DNA from: an uncultured Micrococcales bacterium
GTDB lineage: Bacteria; Actinomycetota; Actinomycetes; Actinomycetales; Microbacteriaceae
NCBI GenBank assembly: GCA_913060985.1
Contig: CAJXTQ010000030.1
Location: 1-7,300, forward strand
Reading direction: 5' to 3'
Length of the DNA stretch: 7,300 nucleotides
Position numbers and translations under genes: made by a program. The notes under the pieces are model-generated. The model saw only the letters and a list, made by a program, of their open reading frames with translations, was not told where the DNA came from and did not search any database. This document shows positions 1 to 6,459 of this stretch, in pieces (the first letter of the stretch is position 1; the number at the start of each line of letters is the position of its first letter).

Positions 1-29
1 CTACTGCGAGGTTTCATGTCATTTGCCAT
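1..29 (-). CDS. Possible 5' end of a divergent gene (partial, unidentified)
   Basis: On the minus strand an ATG at 29-27 opens a frame that stays open to the window edge and reads MANDMKPRS. A second in-frame ATG lies at 17-15. No Shine-Dalgarno sequence precedes either start. The candidate operator ends 1 bp before the first ATG, so a gene starting here would have to be leaderless or use the second ATG. Nine codons are too few to identify a family. By analogy with other actinobacterial crt loci, a regulator (MarR type) or an early isoprenoid gene would be a natural neighbour, but that is inference. The plus strand has no clear end of an upstream gene here: frames 1 and 2 stop at 31-33 and 35-37. 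Confidence 0.25.
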
Positions 30-30
30 T

Positions 31-45
31 TGATTAGTCTAATCA
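31..45. promoter_or_regulatory. Perfect 7-1-7 inverted repeat, candidate operator of the crt operon
   Basis: TGATTAG at 31-37 and CTAATCA at 39-45 are exact reverse complements around a single T at 38. The site lies 25 bp before the crtB GTG and 1 bp before a possible divergent ATG on the minus strand. Its size and symmetry fit a dimeric winged-helix repressor. MarR-type CrtR is known to repress the crt operon of Corynebacterium glutamicum. The core TTAG-T-CTAA also resembles the centre of DtxR/IdeR iron boxes. A possible -35 hexamer TTGCCA is at 23-28, but no good -10 follows at the usual distance. The repeat is seen directly; its operator role is inferred. Confidence 0.45.
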
Positions 46-70
46 TTTTGCAAGGCGGTAGCCTTCTAAG

Positions 71-964
71 GTGGTTGATTCAGATACAACAAGGCAGCCA
101 ACCGGCCTGGAGCTTTATTCGAAGGCGGCTCAAAAGAGCGCTCGAGAGGTTATCTATTCTTATTCCACCAGTTTTGGTCTTGCCACCAGACTGATAGAGC
201 CAGTGGTTAGAAGGCATATCGAGAACATTTACGCCATGGTTCGAGTTGCAGACGAGATTGTGGATGGGTCTGCCAGTGAGGCTGCAACTACTTCTCCCGA
301 ATTAGACCCCGCGAAAGAGATAGCTGATTTTGAAACTGAGTGCTACAAAGCAATGGAGCTTGGATATAGCACAAACCTTGTTTTGCACGCTTTTGGGACT
401 ACCGCCCGCGAGGTTGGCATAAAAAAAGATATCGTCAAACCATTTTTTGATTCGATGAAGATGGACCTGAGTGACACAGTTCATGACCAGCAAAGCTTCA
501 AGAAATACGTCTATGGCTCTGCTGAAGTTGTAGGGCTCATGTGCCTCAGGGCTTTTATTCACGGTAAGGATTACACCGAAGATGAGCAGCAAATCTTGAA
601 TGAGGGTGCACTCGCCCTTGGAAGTGCTTTCCAGAAAGTGAACTTCCTCAGGGATCTCAGTGCTGATTTCACCAAACTGGGACGGAGCTATTTCCCCGGT
701 GTGAATGTTGATAATTTTGACGAGGCAACCAAGCAACGGCTTGTCAAAGATATTGATTCGGAGCTGGATAAGGCACGGAATGCCATTCCGCTTCTTCCAA
801 AATCAGCGGCAAGAGCCGTGAAAGCAGCATGCGAATTATTCGCAAGCCTAAATAAAAAGATTTCCAATACTGATGCTGCGGAATTGATTAATACCCGAAT
901 TAGTGTTGCTAATGGAAAGAAATTGATAATTCTTGCACGTAGCTATTTAGGAGCTGGTCGTTGA
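71..964 (+). CDS. crtB: Phytoene synthase
   Basis: This enzyme condenses two geranylgeranyl diphosphates head-to-head into phytoene, the first committed step of carotenoid synthesis, probably at the inner membrane face. The 297-aa protein has the usual length and trans-isoprenyl synthase marks. These are YSTSFGLATRL at 31-41, the first Mg/diphosphate motif DEIVD at 61-65, GSAEVVGLMCLRAF at 149-162, the second aspartate motif NFLRDLSADF at 191-200 (D195, D199) and LGRSYFP at 203-209. The GTG at 71 is the only usable start, because an in-frame stop lies at 59-61 and the next Met (residue 56) would remove the N-terminal substrate region. A weak ribosome site AAGGCGG is at 52-58. It is the first gene of the crt operon and overlaps crtI by 4 nt. 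The GGPP synthase that should supply it is not in the window. Confidence 0.95.
   Translation: MVDSDTTRQPTGLELYSKAAQKSAREVIYSYSTSFGLATRLIEPVVRRHIENIYAMVRVADEIVDGSASEAATTSPELDPAKEIADFETECYKAMELGYSTNLVLHAFGTTAREVGIKKDIVKPFFDSMKMDLSDTVHDQQSFKKYVYGSAEVVGLMCLRAFIHGKDYTEDEQQILNEGALALGSAFQKVNFLRDLSADFTKLGRSYFPGVNVDNFDEATKQRLVKDIDSELDKARNAIPLLPKSAARAVKAACELFASLNKKISNTDAAELINTRISVANGKKLIILARSYLGAGR
949..953 (+). promoter_or_regulatory. Ribosome binding site that fixes the crtI TTG start
   Basis: AGGAG at 949-953, inside the last codons of crtB, sits 7 nt before the TTG at 961. This spacing is ideal and supports the rare TTG as the true crtI start, even though it overlaps the crtB stop codon. The TTG start also keeps the complete N-terminal dinucleotide-binding fold. 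Confidence 0.6.
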
Positions 965-2538
965 CTCAAAAAACCGCGGTAGTAATTGGCGCTGGCATTG
1001 CCGGACTTGCCTCTGCTTCATTACTGGCCAAAGCTGGCATGAAAGTGACTGTCTTGGAGGCTAGGGAGAGCATCGGAGGAAGGGCCTACCTCTGGGAAAA
1101 AGACGGCTTCAAATTTGACATGGGACCCAGCTGGTATTTGATGCCGGATGCGTTTGAGCAGTTTTTTAAGCTGATGGGAACCACCGCGGAAAAAGAGCTG
1201 AACCTGGTTCAACTAGACCCTGGTTATAAAACAATTGTTCAGGGGTTTGAACAGCCAGTTATCGTTCGTGACTCTTTGGAAAAAAACAAAGAACTGTTCG
1301 AAGGAATTGAACCGGGCGGAGCGAAGAAGCTTGATGAATATGTCGCCAGTGCTGAAAATGCATACGAACTGAGCCTCAAGCATTTCCTTTACACAAATTT
1401 CAAAAACACTAAGGGTTTCACAAACTCTGAAGTGTTGCGCCAGGCAGGCAAATTCGTTCAGCTACTGACTACATCGCTGGATAGCTTCGCTGGCAAATAT
1501 TTCAAAGATGAGAGGCTCAAGAAAATCCTCGATTACCCAGCTGTTTTTCTAGGGGCGAGTCCGTATGAGACTCCGAGCATGTATCACCTGATGACTCACG
1601 TGGATATGAACATTGGAGTTTTTTACCCAATGGGCGGAATGTACACACTGATTGAAGCGATAGAAAGATTGGCTTTGGCTGAGGGAGTTGAAATCCGCAC
1701 CAACTCCAAGGTCACCGAGATCCTGCACACAGGCGATCGGGCGACCGGGGTCAGAGTTGGTGATGTCGAATACCATGCGGATGTAGTTGTAGGTTCAGCC
1801 GACTTGCATCACGTCGAGACGAAACTTCTGCCAAAAGAAAAGCAAACTTTCAAACAAAGCTTCTGGGATAAGAAAACTCCGGGACCTTCGGCCTTGCTTG
1901 TTTACTTGGGAATCAAGGGAAAAATCGATCAGCTAGAGCATCACACCCTGTTTTTCACCGATGATTGGAAATCTGGATTCAAAGAGGTTTTTGCTAAGGC
2001 AGATGGAAACAGAAAAATTCCGGAGCCAGCAAACATGTATGTTTGCATGCCGTCAAAAACCGACCCCAGCGTCGCACCCGAAGGATACGAAAATGTCTTC
2101 ATCTTGGTTCCAACAGCCGCTGACCCATCACTTGGTAGCGGGGGGATAAACGGTGAAGGAGATGAGTCTGTAGAGAAAACTGCAGATCGAATAATCGATC
2201 AGCTCGGGGAATGGGCGGGGATTGAAAACCTCCGAGAGAGAGTGGTTGTGAGAAGAACTGTCGGACCTCGGGACTTCGTCAACGAATTCAATGCCTGGAG
2301 CGGAACCGCCCTGGGAATGGCTCACACGCTTCGCCAGAGTGCCTTTTTCAGACCTCAAAATCGCTCAAAGAAACTGAAGAATCTCTTCTACTCGGGACAC
2401 AACACCATTCCAGGTATTGGTCTTCCAATGTGCTTGATCGGTGCAGAGCTTGTTTATAAGCATCTAACGGATGATTCCACTAACGGTCCAATTGAGAAGG
2501 AGCTGCAGAAACTGGACTCTTGGAAGGGACTTGGTTAG
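961..2538 (+). CDS. crtI: Phytoene desaturase (lycopene-forming)
   Basis: This FAD-dependent, membrane-associated CrtI-family desaturase should convert phytoene to lycopene in four steps. The 525-aa length is normal. The N-terminus carries the Rossmann dinucleotide motif GAGIAGLASA at 10-19, then VLEARESIGGRAY at 31-43, with E33 placed to bind the FAD ribose, and DMGPSWYL at 53-60. The C-terminal family signature, FYSGHNTIPGIGLP with following residues, occupies about 475-497. The TTG start is supported by an upstream AGGAG and by the 4-nt overlap with crtB. The stop is immediately followed by the crtYe ATG with no gap. Four-step activity is inferred from the downstream lycopene-using genes; the sequence alone cannot separate it from a three-step enzyme. 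Confidence 0.94.
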   Translation: MTQKTAVVIGAGIAGLASASLLAKAGMKVTVLEARESIGGRAYLWEKDGFKFDMGPSWYLMPDAFEQFFKLMGTTAEKELNLVQLDPGYKTIVQGFEQPVIVRDSLEKNKELFEGIEPGGAKKLDEYVASAENAYELSLKHFLYTNFKNTKGFTNSEVLRQAGKFVQLLTTSLDSFAGKYFKDERLKKILDYPAVFLGASPYETPSMYHLMTHVDMNIGVFYPMGGMYTLIEAIERLALAEGVEIRTNSKVTEILHTGDRATGVRVGDVEYHADVVVGSADLHHVETKLLPKEKQTFKQSFWDKKTPGPSALLVYLGIKGKIDQLEHHTLFFTDDWKSGFKEVFAKADGNRKIPEPANMYVCMPSKTDPSVAPEGYENVFILVPTAADPSLGSGGINGEGDESVEKTADRIIDQLGEWAGIENLRERVVVRRTVGPRDFVNEFNAWSGTALGMAHTLRQSAFFRPQNRSKKLKNLFYSGHNTIPGIGLPMCLIGAELVYKHLTDDSTNGPIEKELQKLDSWKGLG

Positions 2539-2856
2539 ATGGAGCTTTTTGGATTCAGCTATCTTGCAGCACTGCTATTTTCGATTATCGGCACAAGCTT
2601 GATTGATAAAAGGCACGGTCTGGCGCTGTTTGTCTCGCCTGTGGCAACTGTGGTTTCAGTTTTTGTGGGTGTTGCAGTTTTCCTCGCCTGGGACTTGATC
2701 GGAATTGAGCTTGGAATATTCTTCATCGGGCCTGCCGAACATGTCTCTGGCATATTGCTTGCTCCAGAGCTGCCGCTAGAAGAGTTTTTCTTCCTGATGC
2801 TGCTGAGCTACTCAACGTTAGTTGTCTATCGACTTGCAGAAAAGAGGGTCAAGTGA
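2539..2856 (+). CDS. crtYe: Lycopene cyclase domain protein, C50 cyclase subunit 1 (CrtYe-like)
   Basis: This is a small, three-helix membrane protein of 105 aa and one half of a heterodimeric carotenoid cyclase. Hydrophobic stretches are at about 7-22, 28-58 and 83-97. Family marks are a basic DKR at 23-25, AWD at 50-52 and the PLEE motif at 79-82 opening the last helix. The ATG directly follows the crtI stop, with a GGAAGGGA ribosome site at 2522-2529. It overlaps crtYf by 4 nt (GTGA). The position between crtI and crtYf-crtEb matches crtYe of the C. glutamicum decaprenoxanthin operon. A C50 cyclase role is inferred from that order. Whether the ring formed is epsilon, gamma or beta cannot be read from the sequence, so the crtYg or lbtA names used elsewhere could apply. 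Confidence 0.82.
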   Translation: MELFGFSYLAALLFSIIGTSLIDKRHGLALFVSPVATVVSVFVGVAVFLAWDLIGIELGIFFIGPAEHVSGILLAPELPLEEFFFLMLLSYSTLVVYRLAEKRVK

Positions 2857-3140
2857 CCTACATCCTGCTAACAATCTCAGTCCTCTCTGTCTTTGCAATC
2901 TACGCTTTTCTGATGCGTAGATGGTTGAAACCAAAGCCCCTGGCAGTCGCAACTGGAGTTTTACTTCTGCTAACCCTGGTGTTTGACAACCTGATCATTG
3001 CTACTGGAATAGTTGATTACGATCCAGAAAAGATATCTGGCATCAGACTGGGAGTTGCGCCTATTGAGGACTTTGCCTACACGCTAGTGGCGCTGGTGCT
3101 GGTCCCGTCTGTTTTCAATTTCTTGCGCATCAGATTATGA
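2853..3140 (+). CDS. crtYf: Lycopene cyclase domain protein, C50 cyclase subunit 2 (CrtYf-like)
   Basis: This is the second subunit of the heterodimeric cyclase, a 95-aa, three-helix membrane protein. Helices lie at about 2-20, 31-51 and 74-93. It has FDN at 44-46, a YDP at 56-58, GIRLGVAP at 63-70 and the family motif PIED at 70-73, the counterpart of PLEE in its partner. The start is GTG, overlapping the crtYe stop by 4 nt, with AAGAGGG at 2842-2848 as a close ribosome site. This tight coupling suits 1:1 production of two obligate partners. It in turn overlaps crtEb by 4 nt (ATGA). CrtYe and CrtYf together are expected to cyclise the elongated C50 lycopene derivative made by CrtEb. Confidence 0.82.
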   Translation: MTYILLTISVLSVFAIYAFLMRRWLKPKPLAVATGVLLLLTLVFDNLIIATGIVDYDPEKISGIRLGVAPIEDFAYTLVALVLVPSVFNFLRIRL

Positions 3141-4003
3141 ATTCGCTTCTTTCAGTTGTTTCCAGCTCCAGACCCATTTCGTGGGTAAATACAGCATTCC
3201 CATTTGGGGTTTCCTATCTCCTGATCACCAGAGAGTTCGATGCGAATTTCTGGGTGGGAACAATCTTTTTCCTAATTCCATACAACCTATTGATGTATGG
3301 CATAAATGACGTTTTTGACTACCAGAGTGACCTTGCCAACCCTCGAAAAGGGGGTGTCGAGGGAGCTTTACTTCAACCAAGTTTGCACCGGGTGACAATT
3401 GCATCAGGAGTATTGCTTTCACTGCCTTTTGTCGGATATTTGTTTTGGTCTGGGGATATTCGAAGTGATCTCATTTTGGCTGCGACGATATTCACCGTTA
3501 TTGCCTATTCACTAAAGGGTTTGCGGTTCAAAGAGGTTCCATTTTTAGATTCCGCGACCAGTGCCTCACATTTCGCGGGACCGCTTGCCTTTGGTCTCAG
3601 CCTGTCTGGAACAAATCCCCTTTCGGGTAACGCTCTGCTGATAGTCGCTTCATTGTTTTTGTGGTCGATGGCCTCTCACGCATTTGGTGCGGTTCAAGAT
3701 GTGAAAGCTGATAGAGAAGGTGGTATCGGCTCCATAGCAACAAGTATTGGAGCTAGATGGACTGTCAGGCTGGCTTTTGTGCTTTATGCAATGTCGGCAA
3801 CGCTTTTGATAGTTGCTGGTCAGCCCATGGCGATTGCAGCCATAGCGCTTATCCCCTATCTGGGAATTCTGATCCCCTATTGGAATCTGGCAGACGATGA
3901 ATGCGAGAAAGCCAACTGGGGATGGAAAAGCTTCTTATGGCTGAATATTTTTGCGGGGGCGGTGGTCAGCTTGATCATCATCGAGTTTGTGCAAGGGCGT
4001 TGA
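3137..4003 (+). CDS. crtEb: Lycopene elongase (UbiA-family prenyltransferase)
   Basis: This integral membrane prenyltransferase should add a dimethylallyl-derived C5 unit to each end of lycopene, giving C45 and then C50 carotenoids of the flavuxanthin type. The 288-aa polytopic protein has the first UbiA aspartate motif NDVFDYQSD at 57-65 (N57, D58, D61, D65). A conserved YSLKGLRFKEVPFLD is at 124-138, and a second aspartate motif DVKADREGG is at 188-196 (D188, D192). These bind Mg-diphosphate in the family. The ATG overlaps the crtYf stop and shows no Shine-Dalgarno sequence of its own, so translation probably depends on coupling. The 3' end overlaps the converging aminotransferase gene by 26 bp. 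Other UbiA enzymes (menaquinone, bacteriochlorophyll) are less likely given the operon. Confidence 0.88.
   Translation: MNSLLSVVSSSRPISWVNTAFPFGVSYLLITREFDANFWVGTIFFLIPYNLLMYGINDVFDYQSDLANPRKGGVEGALLQPSLHRVTIASGVLLSLPFVGYLFWSGDIRSDLILAATIFTVIAYSLKGLRFKEVPFLDSATSASHFAGPLAFGLSLSGTNPLSGNALLIVASLFLWSMASHAFGAVQDVKADREGGIGSIATSIGARWTVRLAFVLYAMSATLLIVAGQPMAIAAIALIPYLGILIPYWNLADDECEKANWGWKSFLWLNIFAGAVVSLIIIEFVQGR
3978..4003. other. 26-bp tail-to-tail overlap of crtEb and the aminotransferase gene
   Basis: The last eight codons and stop of crtEb (plus strand, ending at 4003) and the end of the aminotransferase gene (minus strand, stop at 3980-3978) share these bases in opposite frames. No hairpin terminator is visible between the two operons, so transcription from either side must run into the other gene's coding region. 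Confidence 0.85.
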
Positions 4004-5123
4004 TTCGCTCAATTGCCTGTTCGATTATTTCTGGATAGGTGCCGATATTCATCCTGGCAAAACGAAGATAACCTTTGTCATCAATAGAGTGATCACTTCC
4101 CGCGACCAGTGAAACGCGTCCTTTATCAAGGATCTCTGAAGCTGGATTATCAATCCCCAAACCTTCCAGATTCAACCATGCAAGATATGTGGCGTTTTGA
4201 TTGTAGGTCTCTACCCATGGTTTGTCTTCTAAAAGGGTATTCAGCAGTTTGAAATTGGATTCAATTCTGGCAACTGTCTCACCTAGCCATTGATCGGATT
4301 CGGCATAGCTGGCAATCATTGAAGCAATTCCAAGAATGGAGGTTCTATAGGGAACTGCCATTGGAAGCTTTTCCATTGCTCGATTCTTCAATGCCTCTGA
4401 TTCGAATGACATCAAGCCACCCTTCACGCCAGCGGTGTTGAAACTTTTCGAGCTGGAGGTGATTGTGATACCCACCTCTCTCGCCTGTTCACTTACAGAT
4501 GCAAATGGAATAAATCTCGCCGAGGAATGAGTCAGTGGAGCGTGAATCTCATCCGCAAGTACTGTGACGGAATAACGCTCGGCAAGATCGGCTATAGAAA
4601 TCAAATCCTCTTTTGAGTGAGCCGCGCCAACAGGATTATGTGGAGAGCAGAGCAGATAAACATCAACCCCCTCTTTGAATCTTTGCTCAATCTGATCCAA
4701 ATCCAATACCCAAGAGTTTTCAACCAATCTCAGCGGAGCGTCGATTATCTGAGATTTGGATTCCGAAATCCATTTTCTAAAGGAAGCGTAAATTGGGGAG
4801 TTTACGAGCACCCTGCCGCCTCCCGGTACAAGTGCCCTGAGTAGTTCAACCCCAGCAACGCCAACATCCGTGACAGGGAAGACCATCTCCGACTTGGGCA
4901 AAAACCCCCAGTGGCGGTCTGAAAAAGAACTGAATGATTGGCCAAGCTCATCCAGTGGGTATGCATATCCCAAATCGTCGTTTTCAATCATTTCGATCAA
5001 GGAGTTCTTAATTGCGGGGCTGAGCGGAAAATCCATCTCGGCAACATGCATGGGGATCACATCCTCTGCAAATCTCCGCCACTTAACACTTTTTCTTTGC
5101 CTAAGCTCATCAAGTCTGCTCAT
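3978..5123 (-). CDS. PLP-dependent MalY/PatB-like aminotransferase or C-S lyase
   Basis: This is a fold-type I PLP enzyme of 381 aa, expected in the cytoplasm. Family marks are MHVAEMDFPLSPAI at 25-38, SPHNPVG at 160-166, LADEIHAP at 189-196 (D191 pairing with the PLP nitrogen), SSSKSFN at 223-229 with K226 as the Schiff-base lysine, and FARMNIG at 355-361 with R357 as the carboxylate-binding arginine. The MDF and ADEIHAP segments point to the MalY/PatB branch, often cystathionine beta-lyases, rather than AspC. The exact substrate is not readable. I chose the ATG at 5123, which overlaps the blh stop as ATGA and has GAGGG at 5139-5135. A further upstream in-frame start at 5207 would add 28 residues lying within blh that lack family character. 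It appears co-transcribed with blh, although no carotenoid step needs such an enzyme. Confidence 0.85.
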   Translation of the reverse strand: MSRLDELRQRKSVKWRRFAEDVIPMHVAEMDFPLSPAIKNSLIEMIENDDLGYAYPLDELGQSFSSFSDRHWGFLPKSEMVFPVTDVGVAGVELLRALVPGGGRVLVNSPIYASFRKWISESKSQIIDAPLRLVENSWVLDLDQIEQRFKEGVDVYLLCSPHNPVGAAHSKEDLISIADLAERYSVTVLADEIHAPLTHSSARFIPFASVSEQAREVGITITSSSKSFNTAGVKGGLMSFESEALKNRAMEKLPMAVPYRTSILGIASMIASYAESDQWLGETVARIESNFKLLNTLLEDKPWVETYNQNATYLAWLNLEGLGIDNPASEILDKGRVSLVAGSDHSIDDKGYLRFARMNIGTYPEIIEQAIERINALAQTR

Positions 5124-6064
5124 TGCGTAAGCGCCCTCGCATCCAATCTCGCGGTCAGTGCCATGTGTGGAACCGTCAGTGCCCAGATTACAACCAACAG
5201 AATCCATAAAAATTCGGTGCTCAGATTCAGCCCGATAGTCAAAGCCAGGCCGATGGTGAAGGCAATAACAAGAACCAATGCGGGGACCCCTGCGTTAACC
5301 GAAGACCAGAACGCCTTAGCTGTCTGGTTTGCCTGATGAGCGTTCAAGGATTTCGGAAGCTCCAAAGTGAGTCGGCCGGTGTGTCTGAGGGCATGCCAAA
5401 AACCAAAGTAGAAGGCAAAGGCAACCAAAGGAGGAGCCGTGATGGAGATAATCAACAACAGGCCGATATCCAGTGCGTTGTCAAATCTGCTGTTGAGAAG
5501 CATCCAGACGATACCGACCAAAGCGATGCCGATCATCGCGAAGTACAGATAGCTCTCAAAAACTCCTGACCAGCCAATGAGAGCCGGATTTACCGCTGCC
5601 AGCGCCTCAGAACTCTGAGGATTTACCAGCGGTATCAAAACCGGTGTGAAACCAGCAGCCAGGGCGTAGGGAATTTTTGAAAAACGTTTGCGAGAAGATC
5701 TGGAATCAATTTCCGAGATAAATGCTGCATCGCCAATTCCAAAGTGAATGGCACTCATAAGCACCACTAATTGAAATCCGAGCAGATTGAGAGAGAGGAT
5801 AAACCAGATTGCCAAGCCCACAACTGCCAGATATCCGCTAAGGAACAGCACCATTCGCAAAGACGCCATTTTCGGGACCGTCACCAAGTGATCAACTGCA
5901 CCGTGGGGAATTCCAACCGCCAGCGCAATCAGTGCCAGTACAACCTGCATCTGGATTGATAGACCACCGGTCAACAAATGCACTAACCCGACACCAATCC
6001 CAAATAGAATTCCAAGTCGGGATATTTGTCGAAGAAGATTGAGAAGCTTAAGTTCAGATTCCAT
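5120..6064 (-). CDS. blh: Beta-carotene 15,15'-dioxygenase, Brp/Blh family
   Basis: This integral membrane, iron-dependent dioxygenase should cleave beta-carotene centrally with O2 to two retinals, the chromophore of microbial rhodopsins. The 314-aa, multi-helix protein has the histidine pattern of the family. It comprises GLVHLLTGG at 26-34 (H29), GIPHGAVDH at 51-59 (H54, H59), SAIHFGIGDA at 104-113 (H107), FWHALRHTGRL at 222-232 (H224, H228) and VPHMALTARLD at 298-308 (H300). In studied Blh proteins such histidines bind the iron. I chose the ATG at 6064. A TTG at 6130 would add 22 unconvincing residues and run into crtYc. No Shine-Dalgarno sequence precedes the ATG, but a TAAAAT -10 lies 7 nt upstream, which suggests a leaderless message. 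The stop overlaps the downstream aminotransferase start by 4 nt. Confidence 0.9.
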   Translation of the reverse strand: MESELKLLNLLRQISRLGILFGIGVGLVHLLTGGLSIQMQVVLALIALAVGIPHGAVDHLVTVPKMASLRMVLFLSGYLAVVGLAIWFILSLNLLGFQLVVLMSAIHFGIGDAAFISEIDSRSSRKRFSKIPYALAAGFTPVLIPLVNPQSSEALAAVNPALIGWSGVFESYLYFAMIGIALVGIVWMLLNSRFDNALDIGLLLIISITAPPLVAFAFYFGFWHALRHTGRLTLELPKSLNAHQANQTAKAFWSSVNAGVPALVLVIAFTIGLALTIGLNLSTEFLWILLVVIWALTVPHMALTARLDARALTQ

Positions 6065-6067
6065 ACT
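6039..6067 (+). promoter_or_regulatory. Candidate promoter for crtYc-crtYd
   Basis: TTGAGA at 6039-6044 (five of six to the -35 consensus) and CATACT at 6062-6067 (four of six to -10) are separated by 17 bp. The implied start near 6074 leaves a leader of about 29 nt containing GGAG at 6086-6089. The -35 and spacer lie inside the first codons of blh on the other strand, so the two divergent promoters would overlap. This is visual inference only. Confidence 0.3.
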
Positions 6068-6071
6068 GAGG

Positions 6072-6077
6072 ATTTTA
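6072..6077 (-). promoter_or_regulatory. Candidate -10 element for a leaderless blh transcript
   Basis: Read on the minus strand, 6077-6072 is TAAAAT, five of six matches to the -10 consensus. It ends 7 nt before the blh ATG at 6064, so transcription could start at or next to the first codon. The -35 region at about 6095-6100 is poor. Leaderless genes are common in actinobacteria. The call is by eye and tentative. Confidence 0.35.
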
Positions 6078-6102
6078 GAAGCCCCGGAGAAAGAGAGCAG
6101 AC

Positions 6103-6459
6103 TTGTTCGGAGAATGGTCTTACATGGCAATGCTTGGATTTGTCGTCATTGCCTCGTGGTGGCTTGAGTTTGCATTCAAAACAAGGGTGCTGAGAGATCC
6201 GAAAAGAGTGTTGAAAACGCTTGCCATTGTCGTGCCATTTTTCGTTCTCTGGGATGCCTATGCAATAGCCCAGGGACATTGGTTTTTTGACCCCGACCAG
6301 ACACTAGGAATCATCGGGCCGCTGAATATCCCGCTGGAAGAGTACCTATTCTTCATAATCATTCCGATTGCAGCGATGCTGACTCTGGAGGGTGTCAGAA
6401 ATGTGCTGCCAGTGGTTCGCGGATGGATCTCTGCGATAAAGAGGGTGAGGAGTAACTAA
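6103..6459 (+). CDS. crtYc: Lycopene beta-cyclase subunit (CrtYc-like)
   Basis: This is a second, diverged lycopene cyclase domain protein of 118 aa, membrane-embedded, with helices at about 5-21, 38-54 and 80-96. Motifs are LWDAYAIAQGHWFFDP at 49-64, TLGI at 67-70 and PLEEYLFF at 77-84. The WDxxAIxxGHWxFDP pattern is typical of CrtYc-type beta-cyclase subunits and differs from the WDLIGIELGIFF of the CrtYe-like protein in the same locus. The TTG at 6103 is preferred. It gives an N-terminus, FGEWSYMAML, that lines up with FGFSYLAALL of the CrtYe-like protein, and purine-rich GGAGAAAGAGAG lies upstream. An ATG at 6124 is the alternative. Its stop overlaps the crtYd start by one base. With CrtYd it should convert lycopene to beta-carotene for Blh. 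Confidence 0.83.
   Translation: MFGEWSYMAMLGFVVIASWWLEFAFKTRVLRDPKRVLKTLAIVVPFFVLWDAYAIAQGHWFFDPDQTLGIIGPLNIPLEEYLFFIIIPIAAMLTLEGVRNVLPVVRGWISAIKRVRSN
6444..6452 (+). promoter_or_regulatory. Strong ribosome binding site of crtYd
   Basis: GGTGAGGAG at 6444-6452 lies within the last codons of crtYc, 6 nt before the crtYd ATG. It is the best Shine-Dalgarno match seen in the window and should allow efficient re-initiation at the TAATG junction, favouring balanced subunit levels. Confidence 0.6.

Noticed and set aside
23..28. TTGCCA as a full sigma-70 promoter for crtB
   Set aside because: The hexamer matches -35 well, but no acceptable -10 lies 16-19 bp downstream, so it is not called as a complete promoter.
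302..736. 144-aa open frame on the minus strand inside crtB
   Set aside because: It is antisense to well-conserved phytoene synthase motifs and has no recognisable family character or credible start signal.
5124..5207. Longer aminotransferase start at 5207
   Set aside because: The extra 28 residues overlap blh and do not resemble the N-terminus of MalY/PatB proteins, whereas the ATG at 5123 gives the 4-nt overlap and a ribosome site.
4938..5569. Plus-strand open frames (4938-5336 and 5336-5569) antisense to the aminotransferase and blh
   Set aside because: They lie opposite conserved coding sequence, have unnatural composition and match no family I recognise; they are best explained as antisense shadows.
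6065..6130. Longer blh start (TTG at 6130)
   Set aside because: It adds 22 non-membrane residues unlike Blh N-termini and would overlap the crtYc start; the ATG at 6064 is simpler.
5983..6279. 98-aa minus-strand open frame spanning the blh/crtYc gap
   Set aside because: It overlaps the starts of both blh and crtYc in other frames and lacks family features; accepting it would break two well-supported genes.
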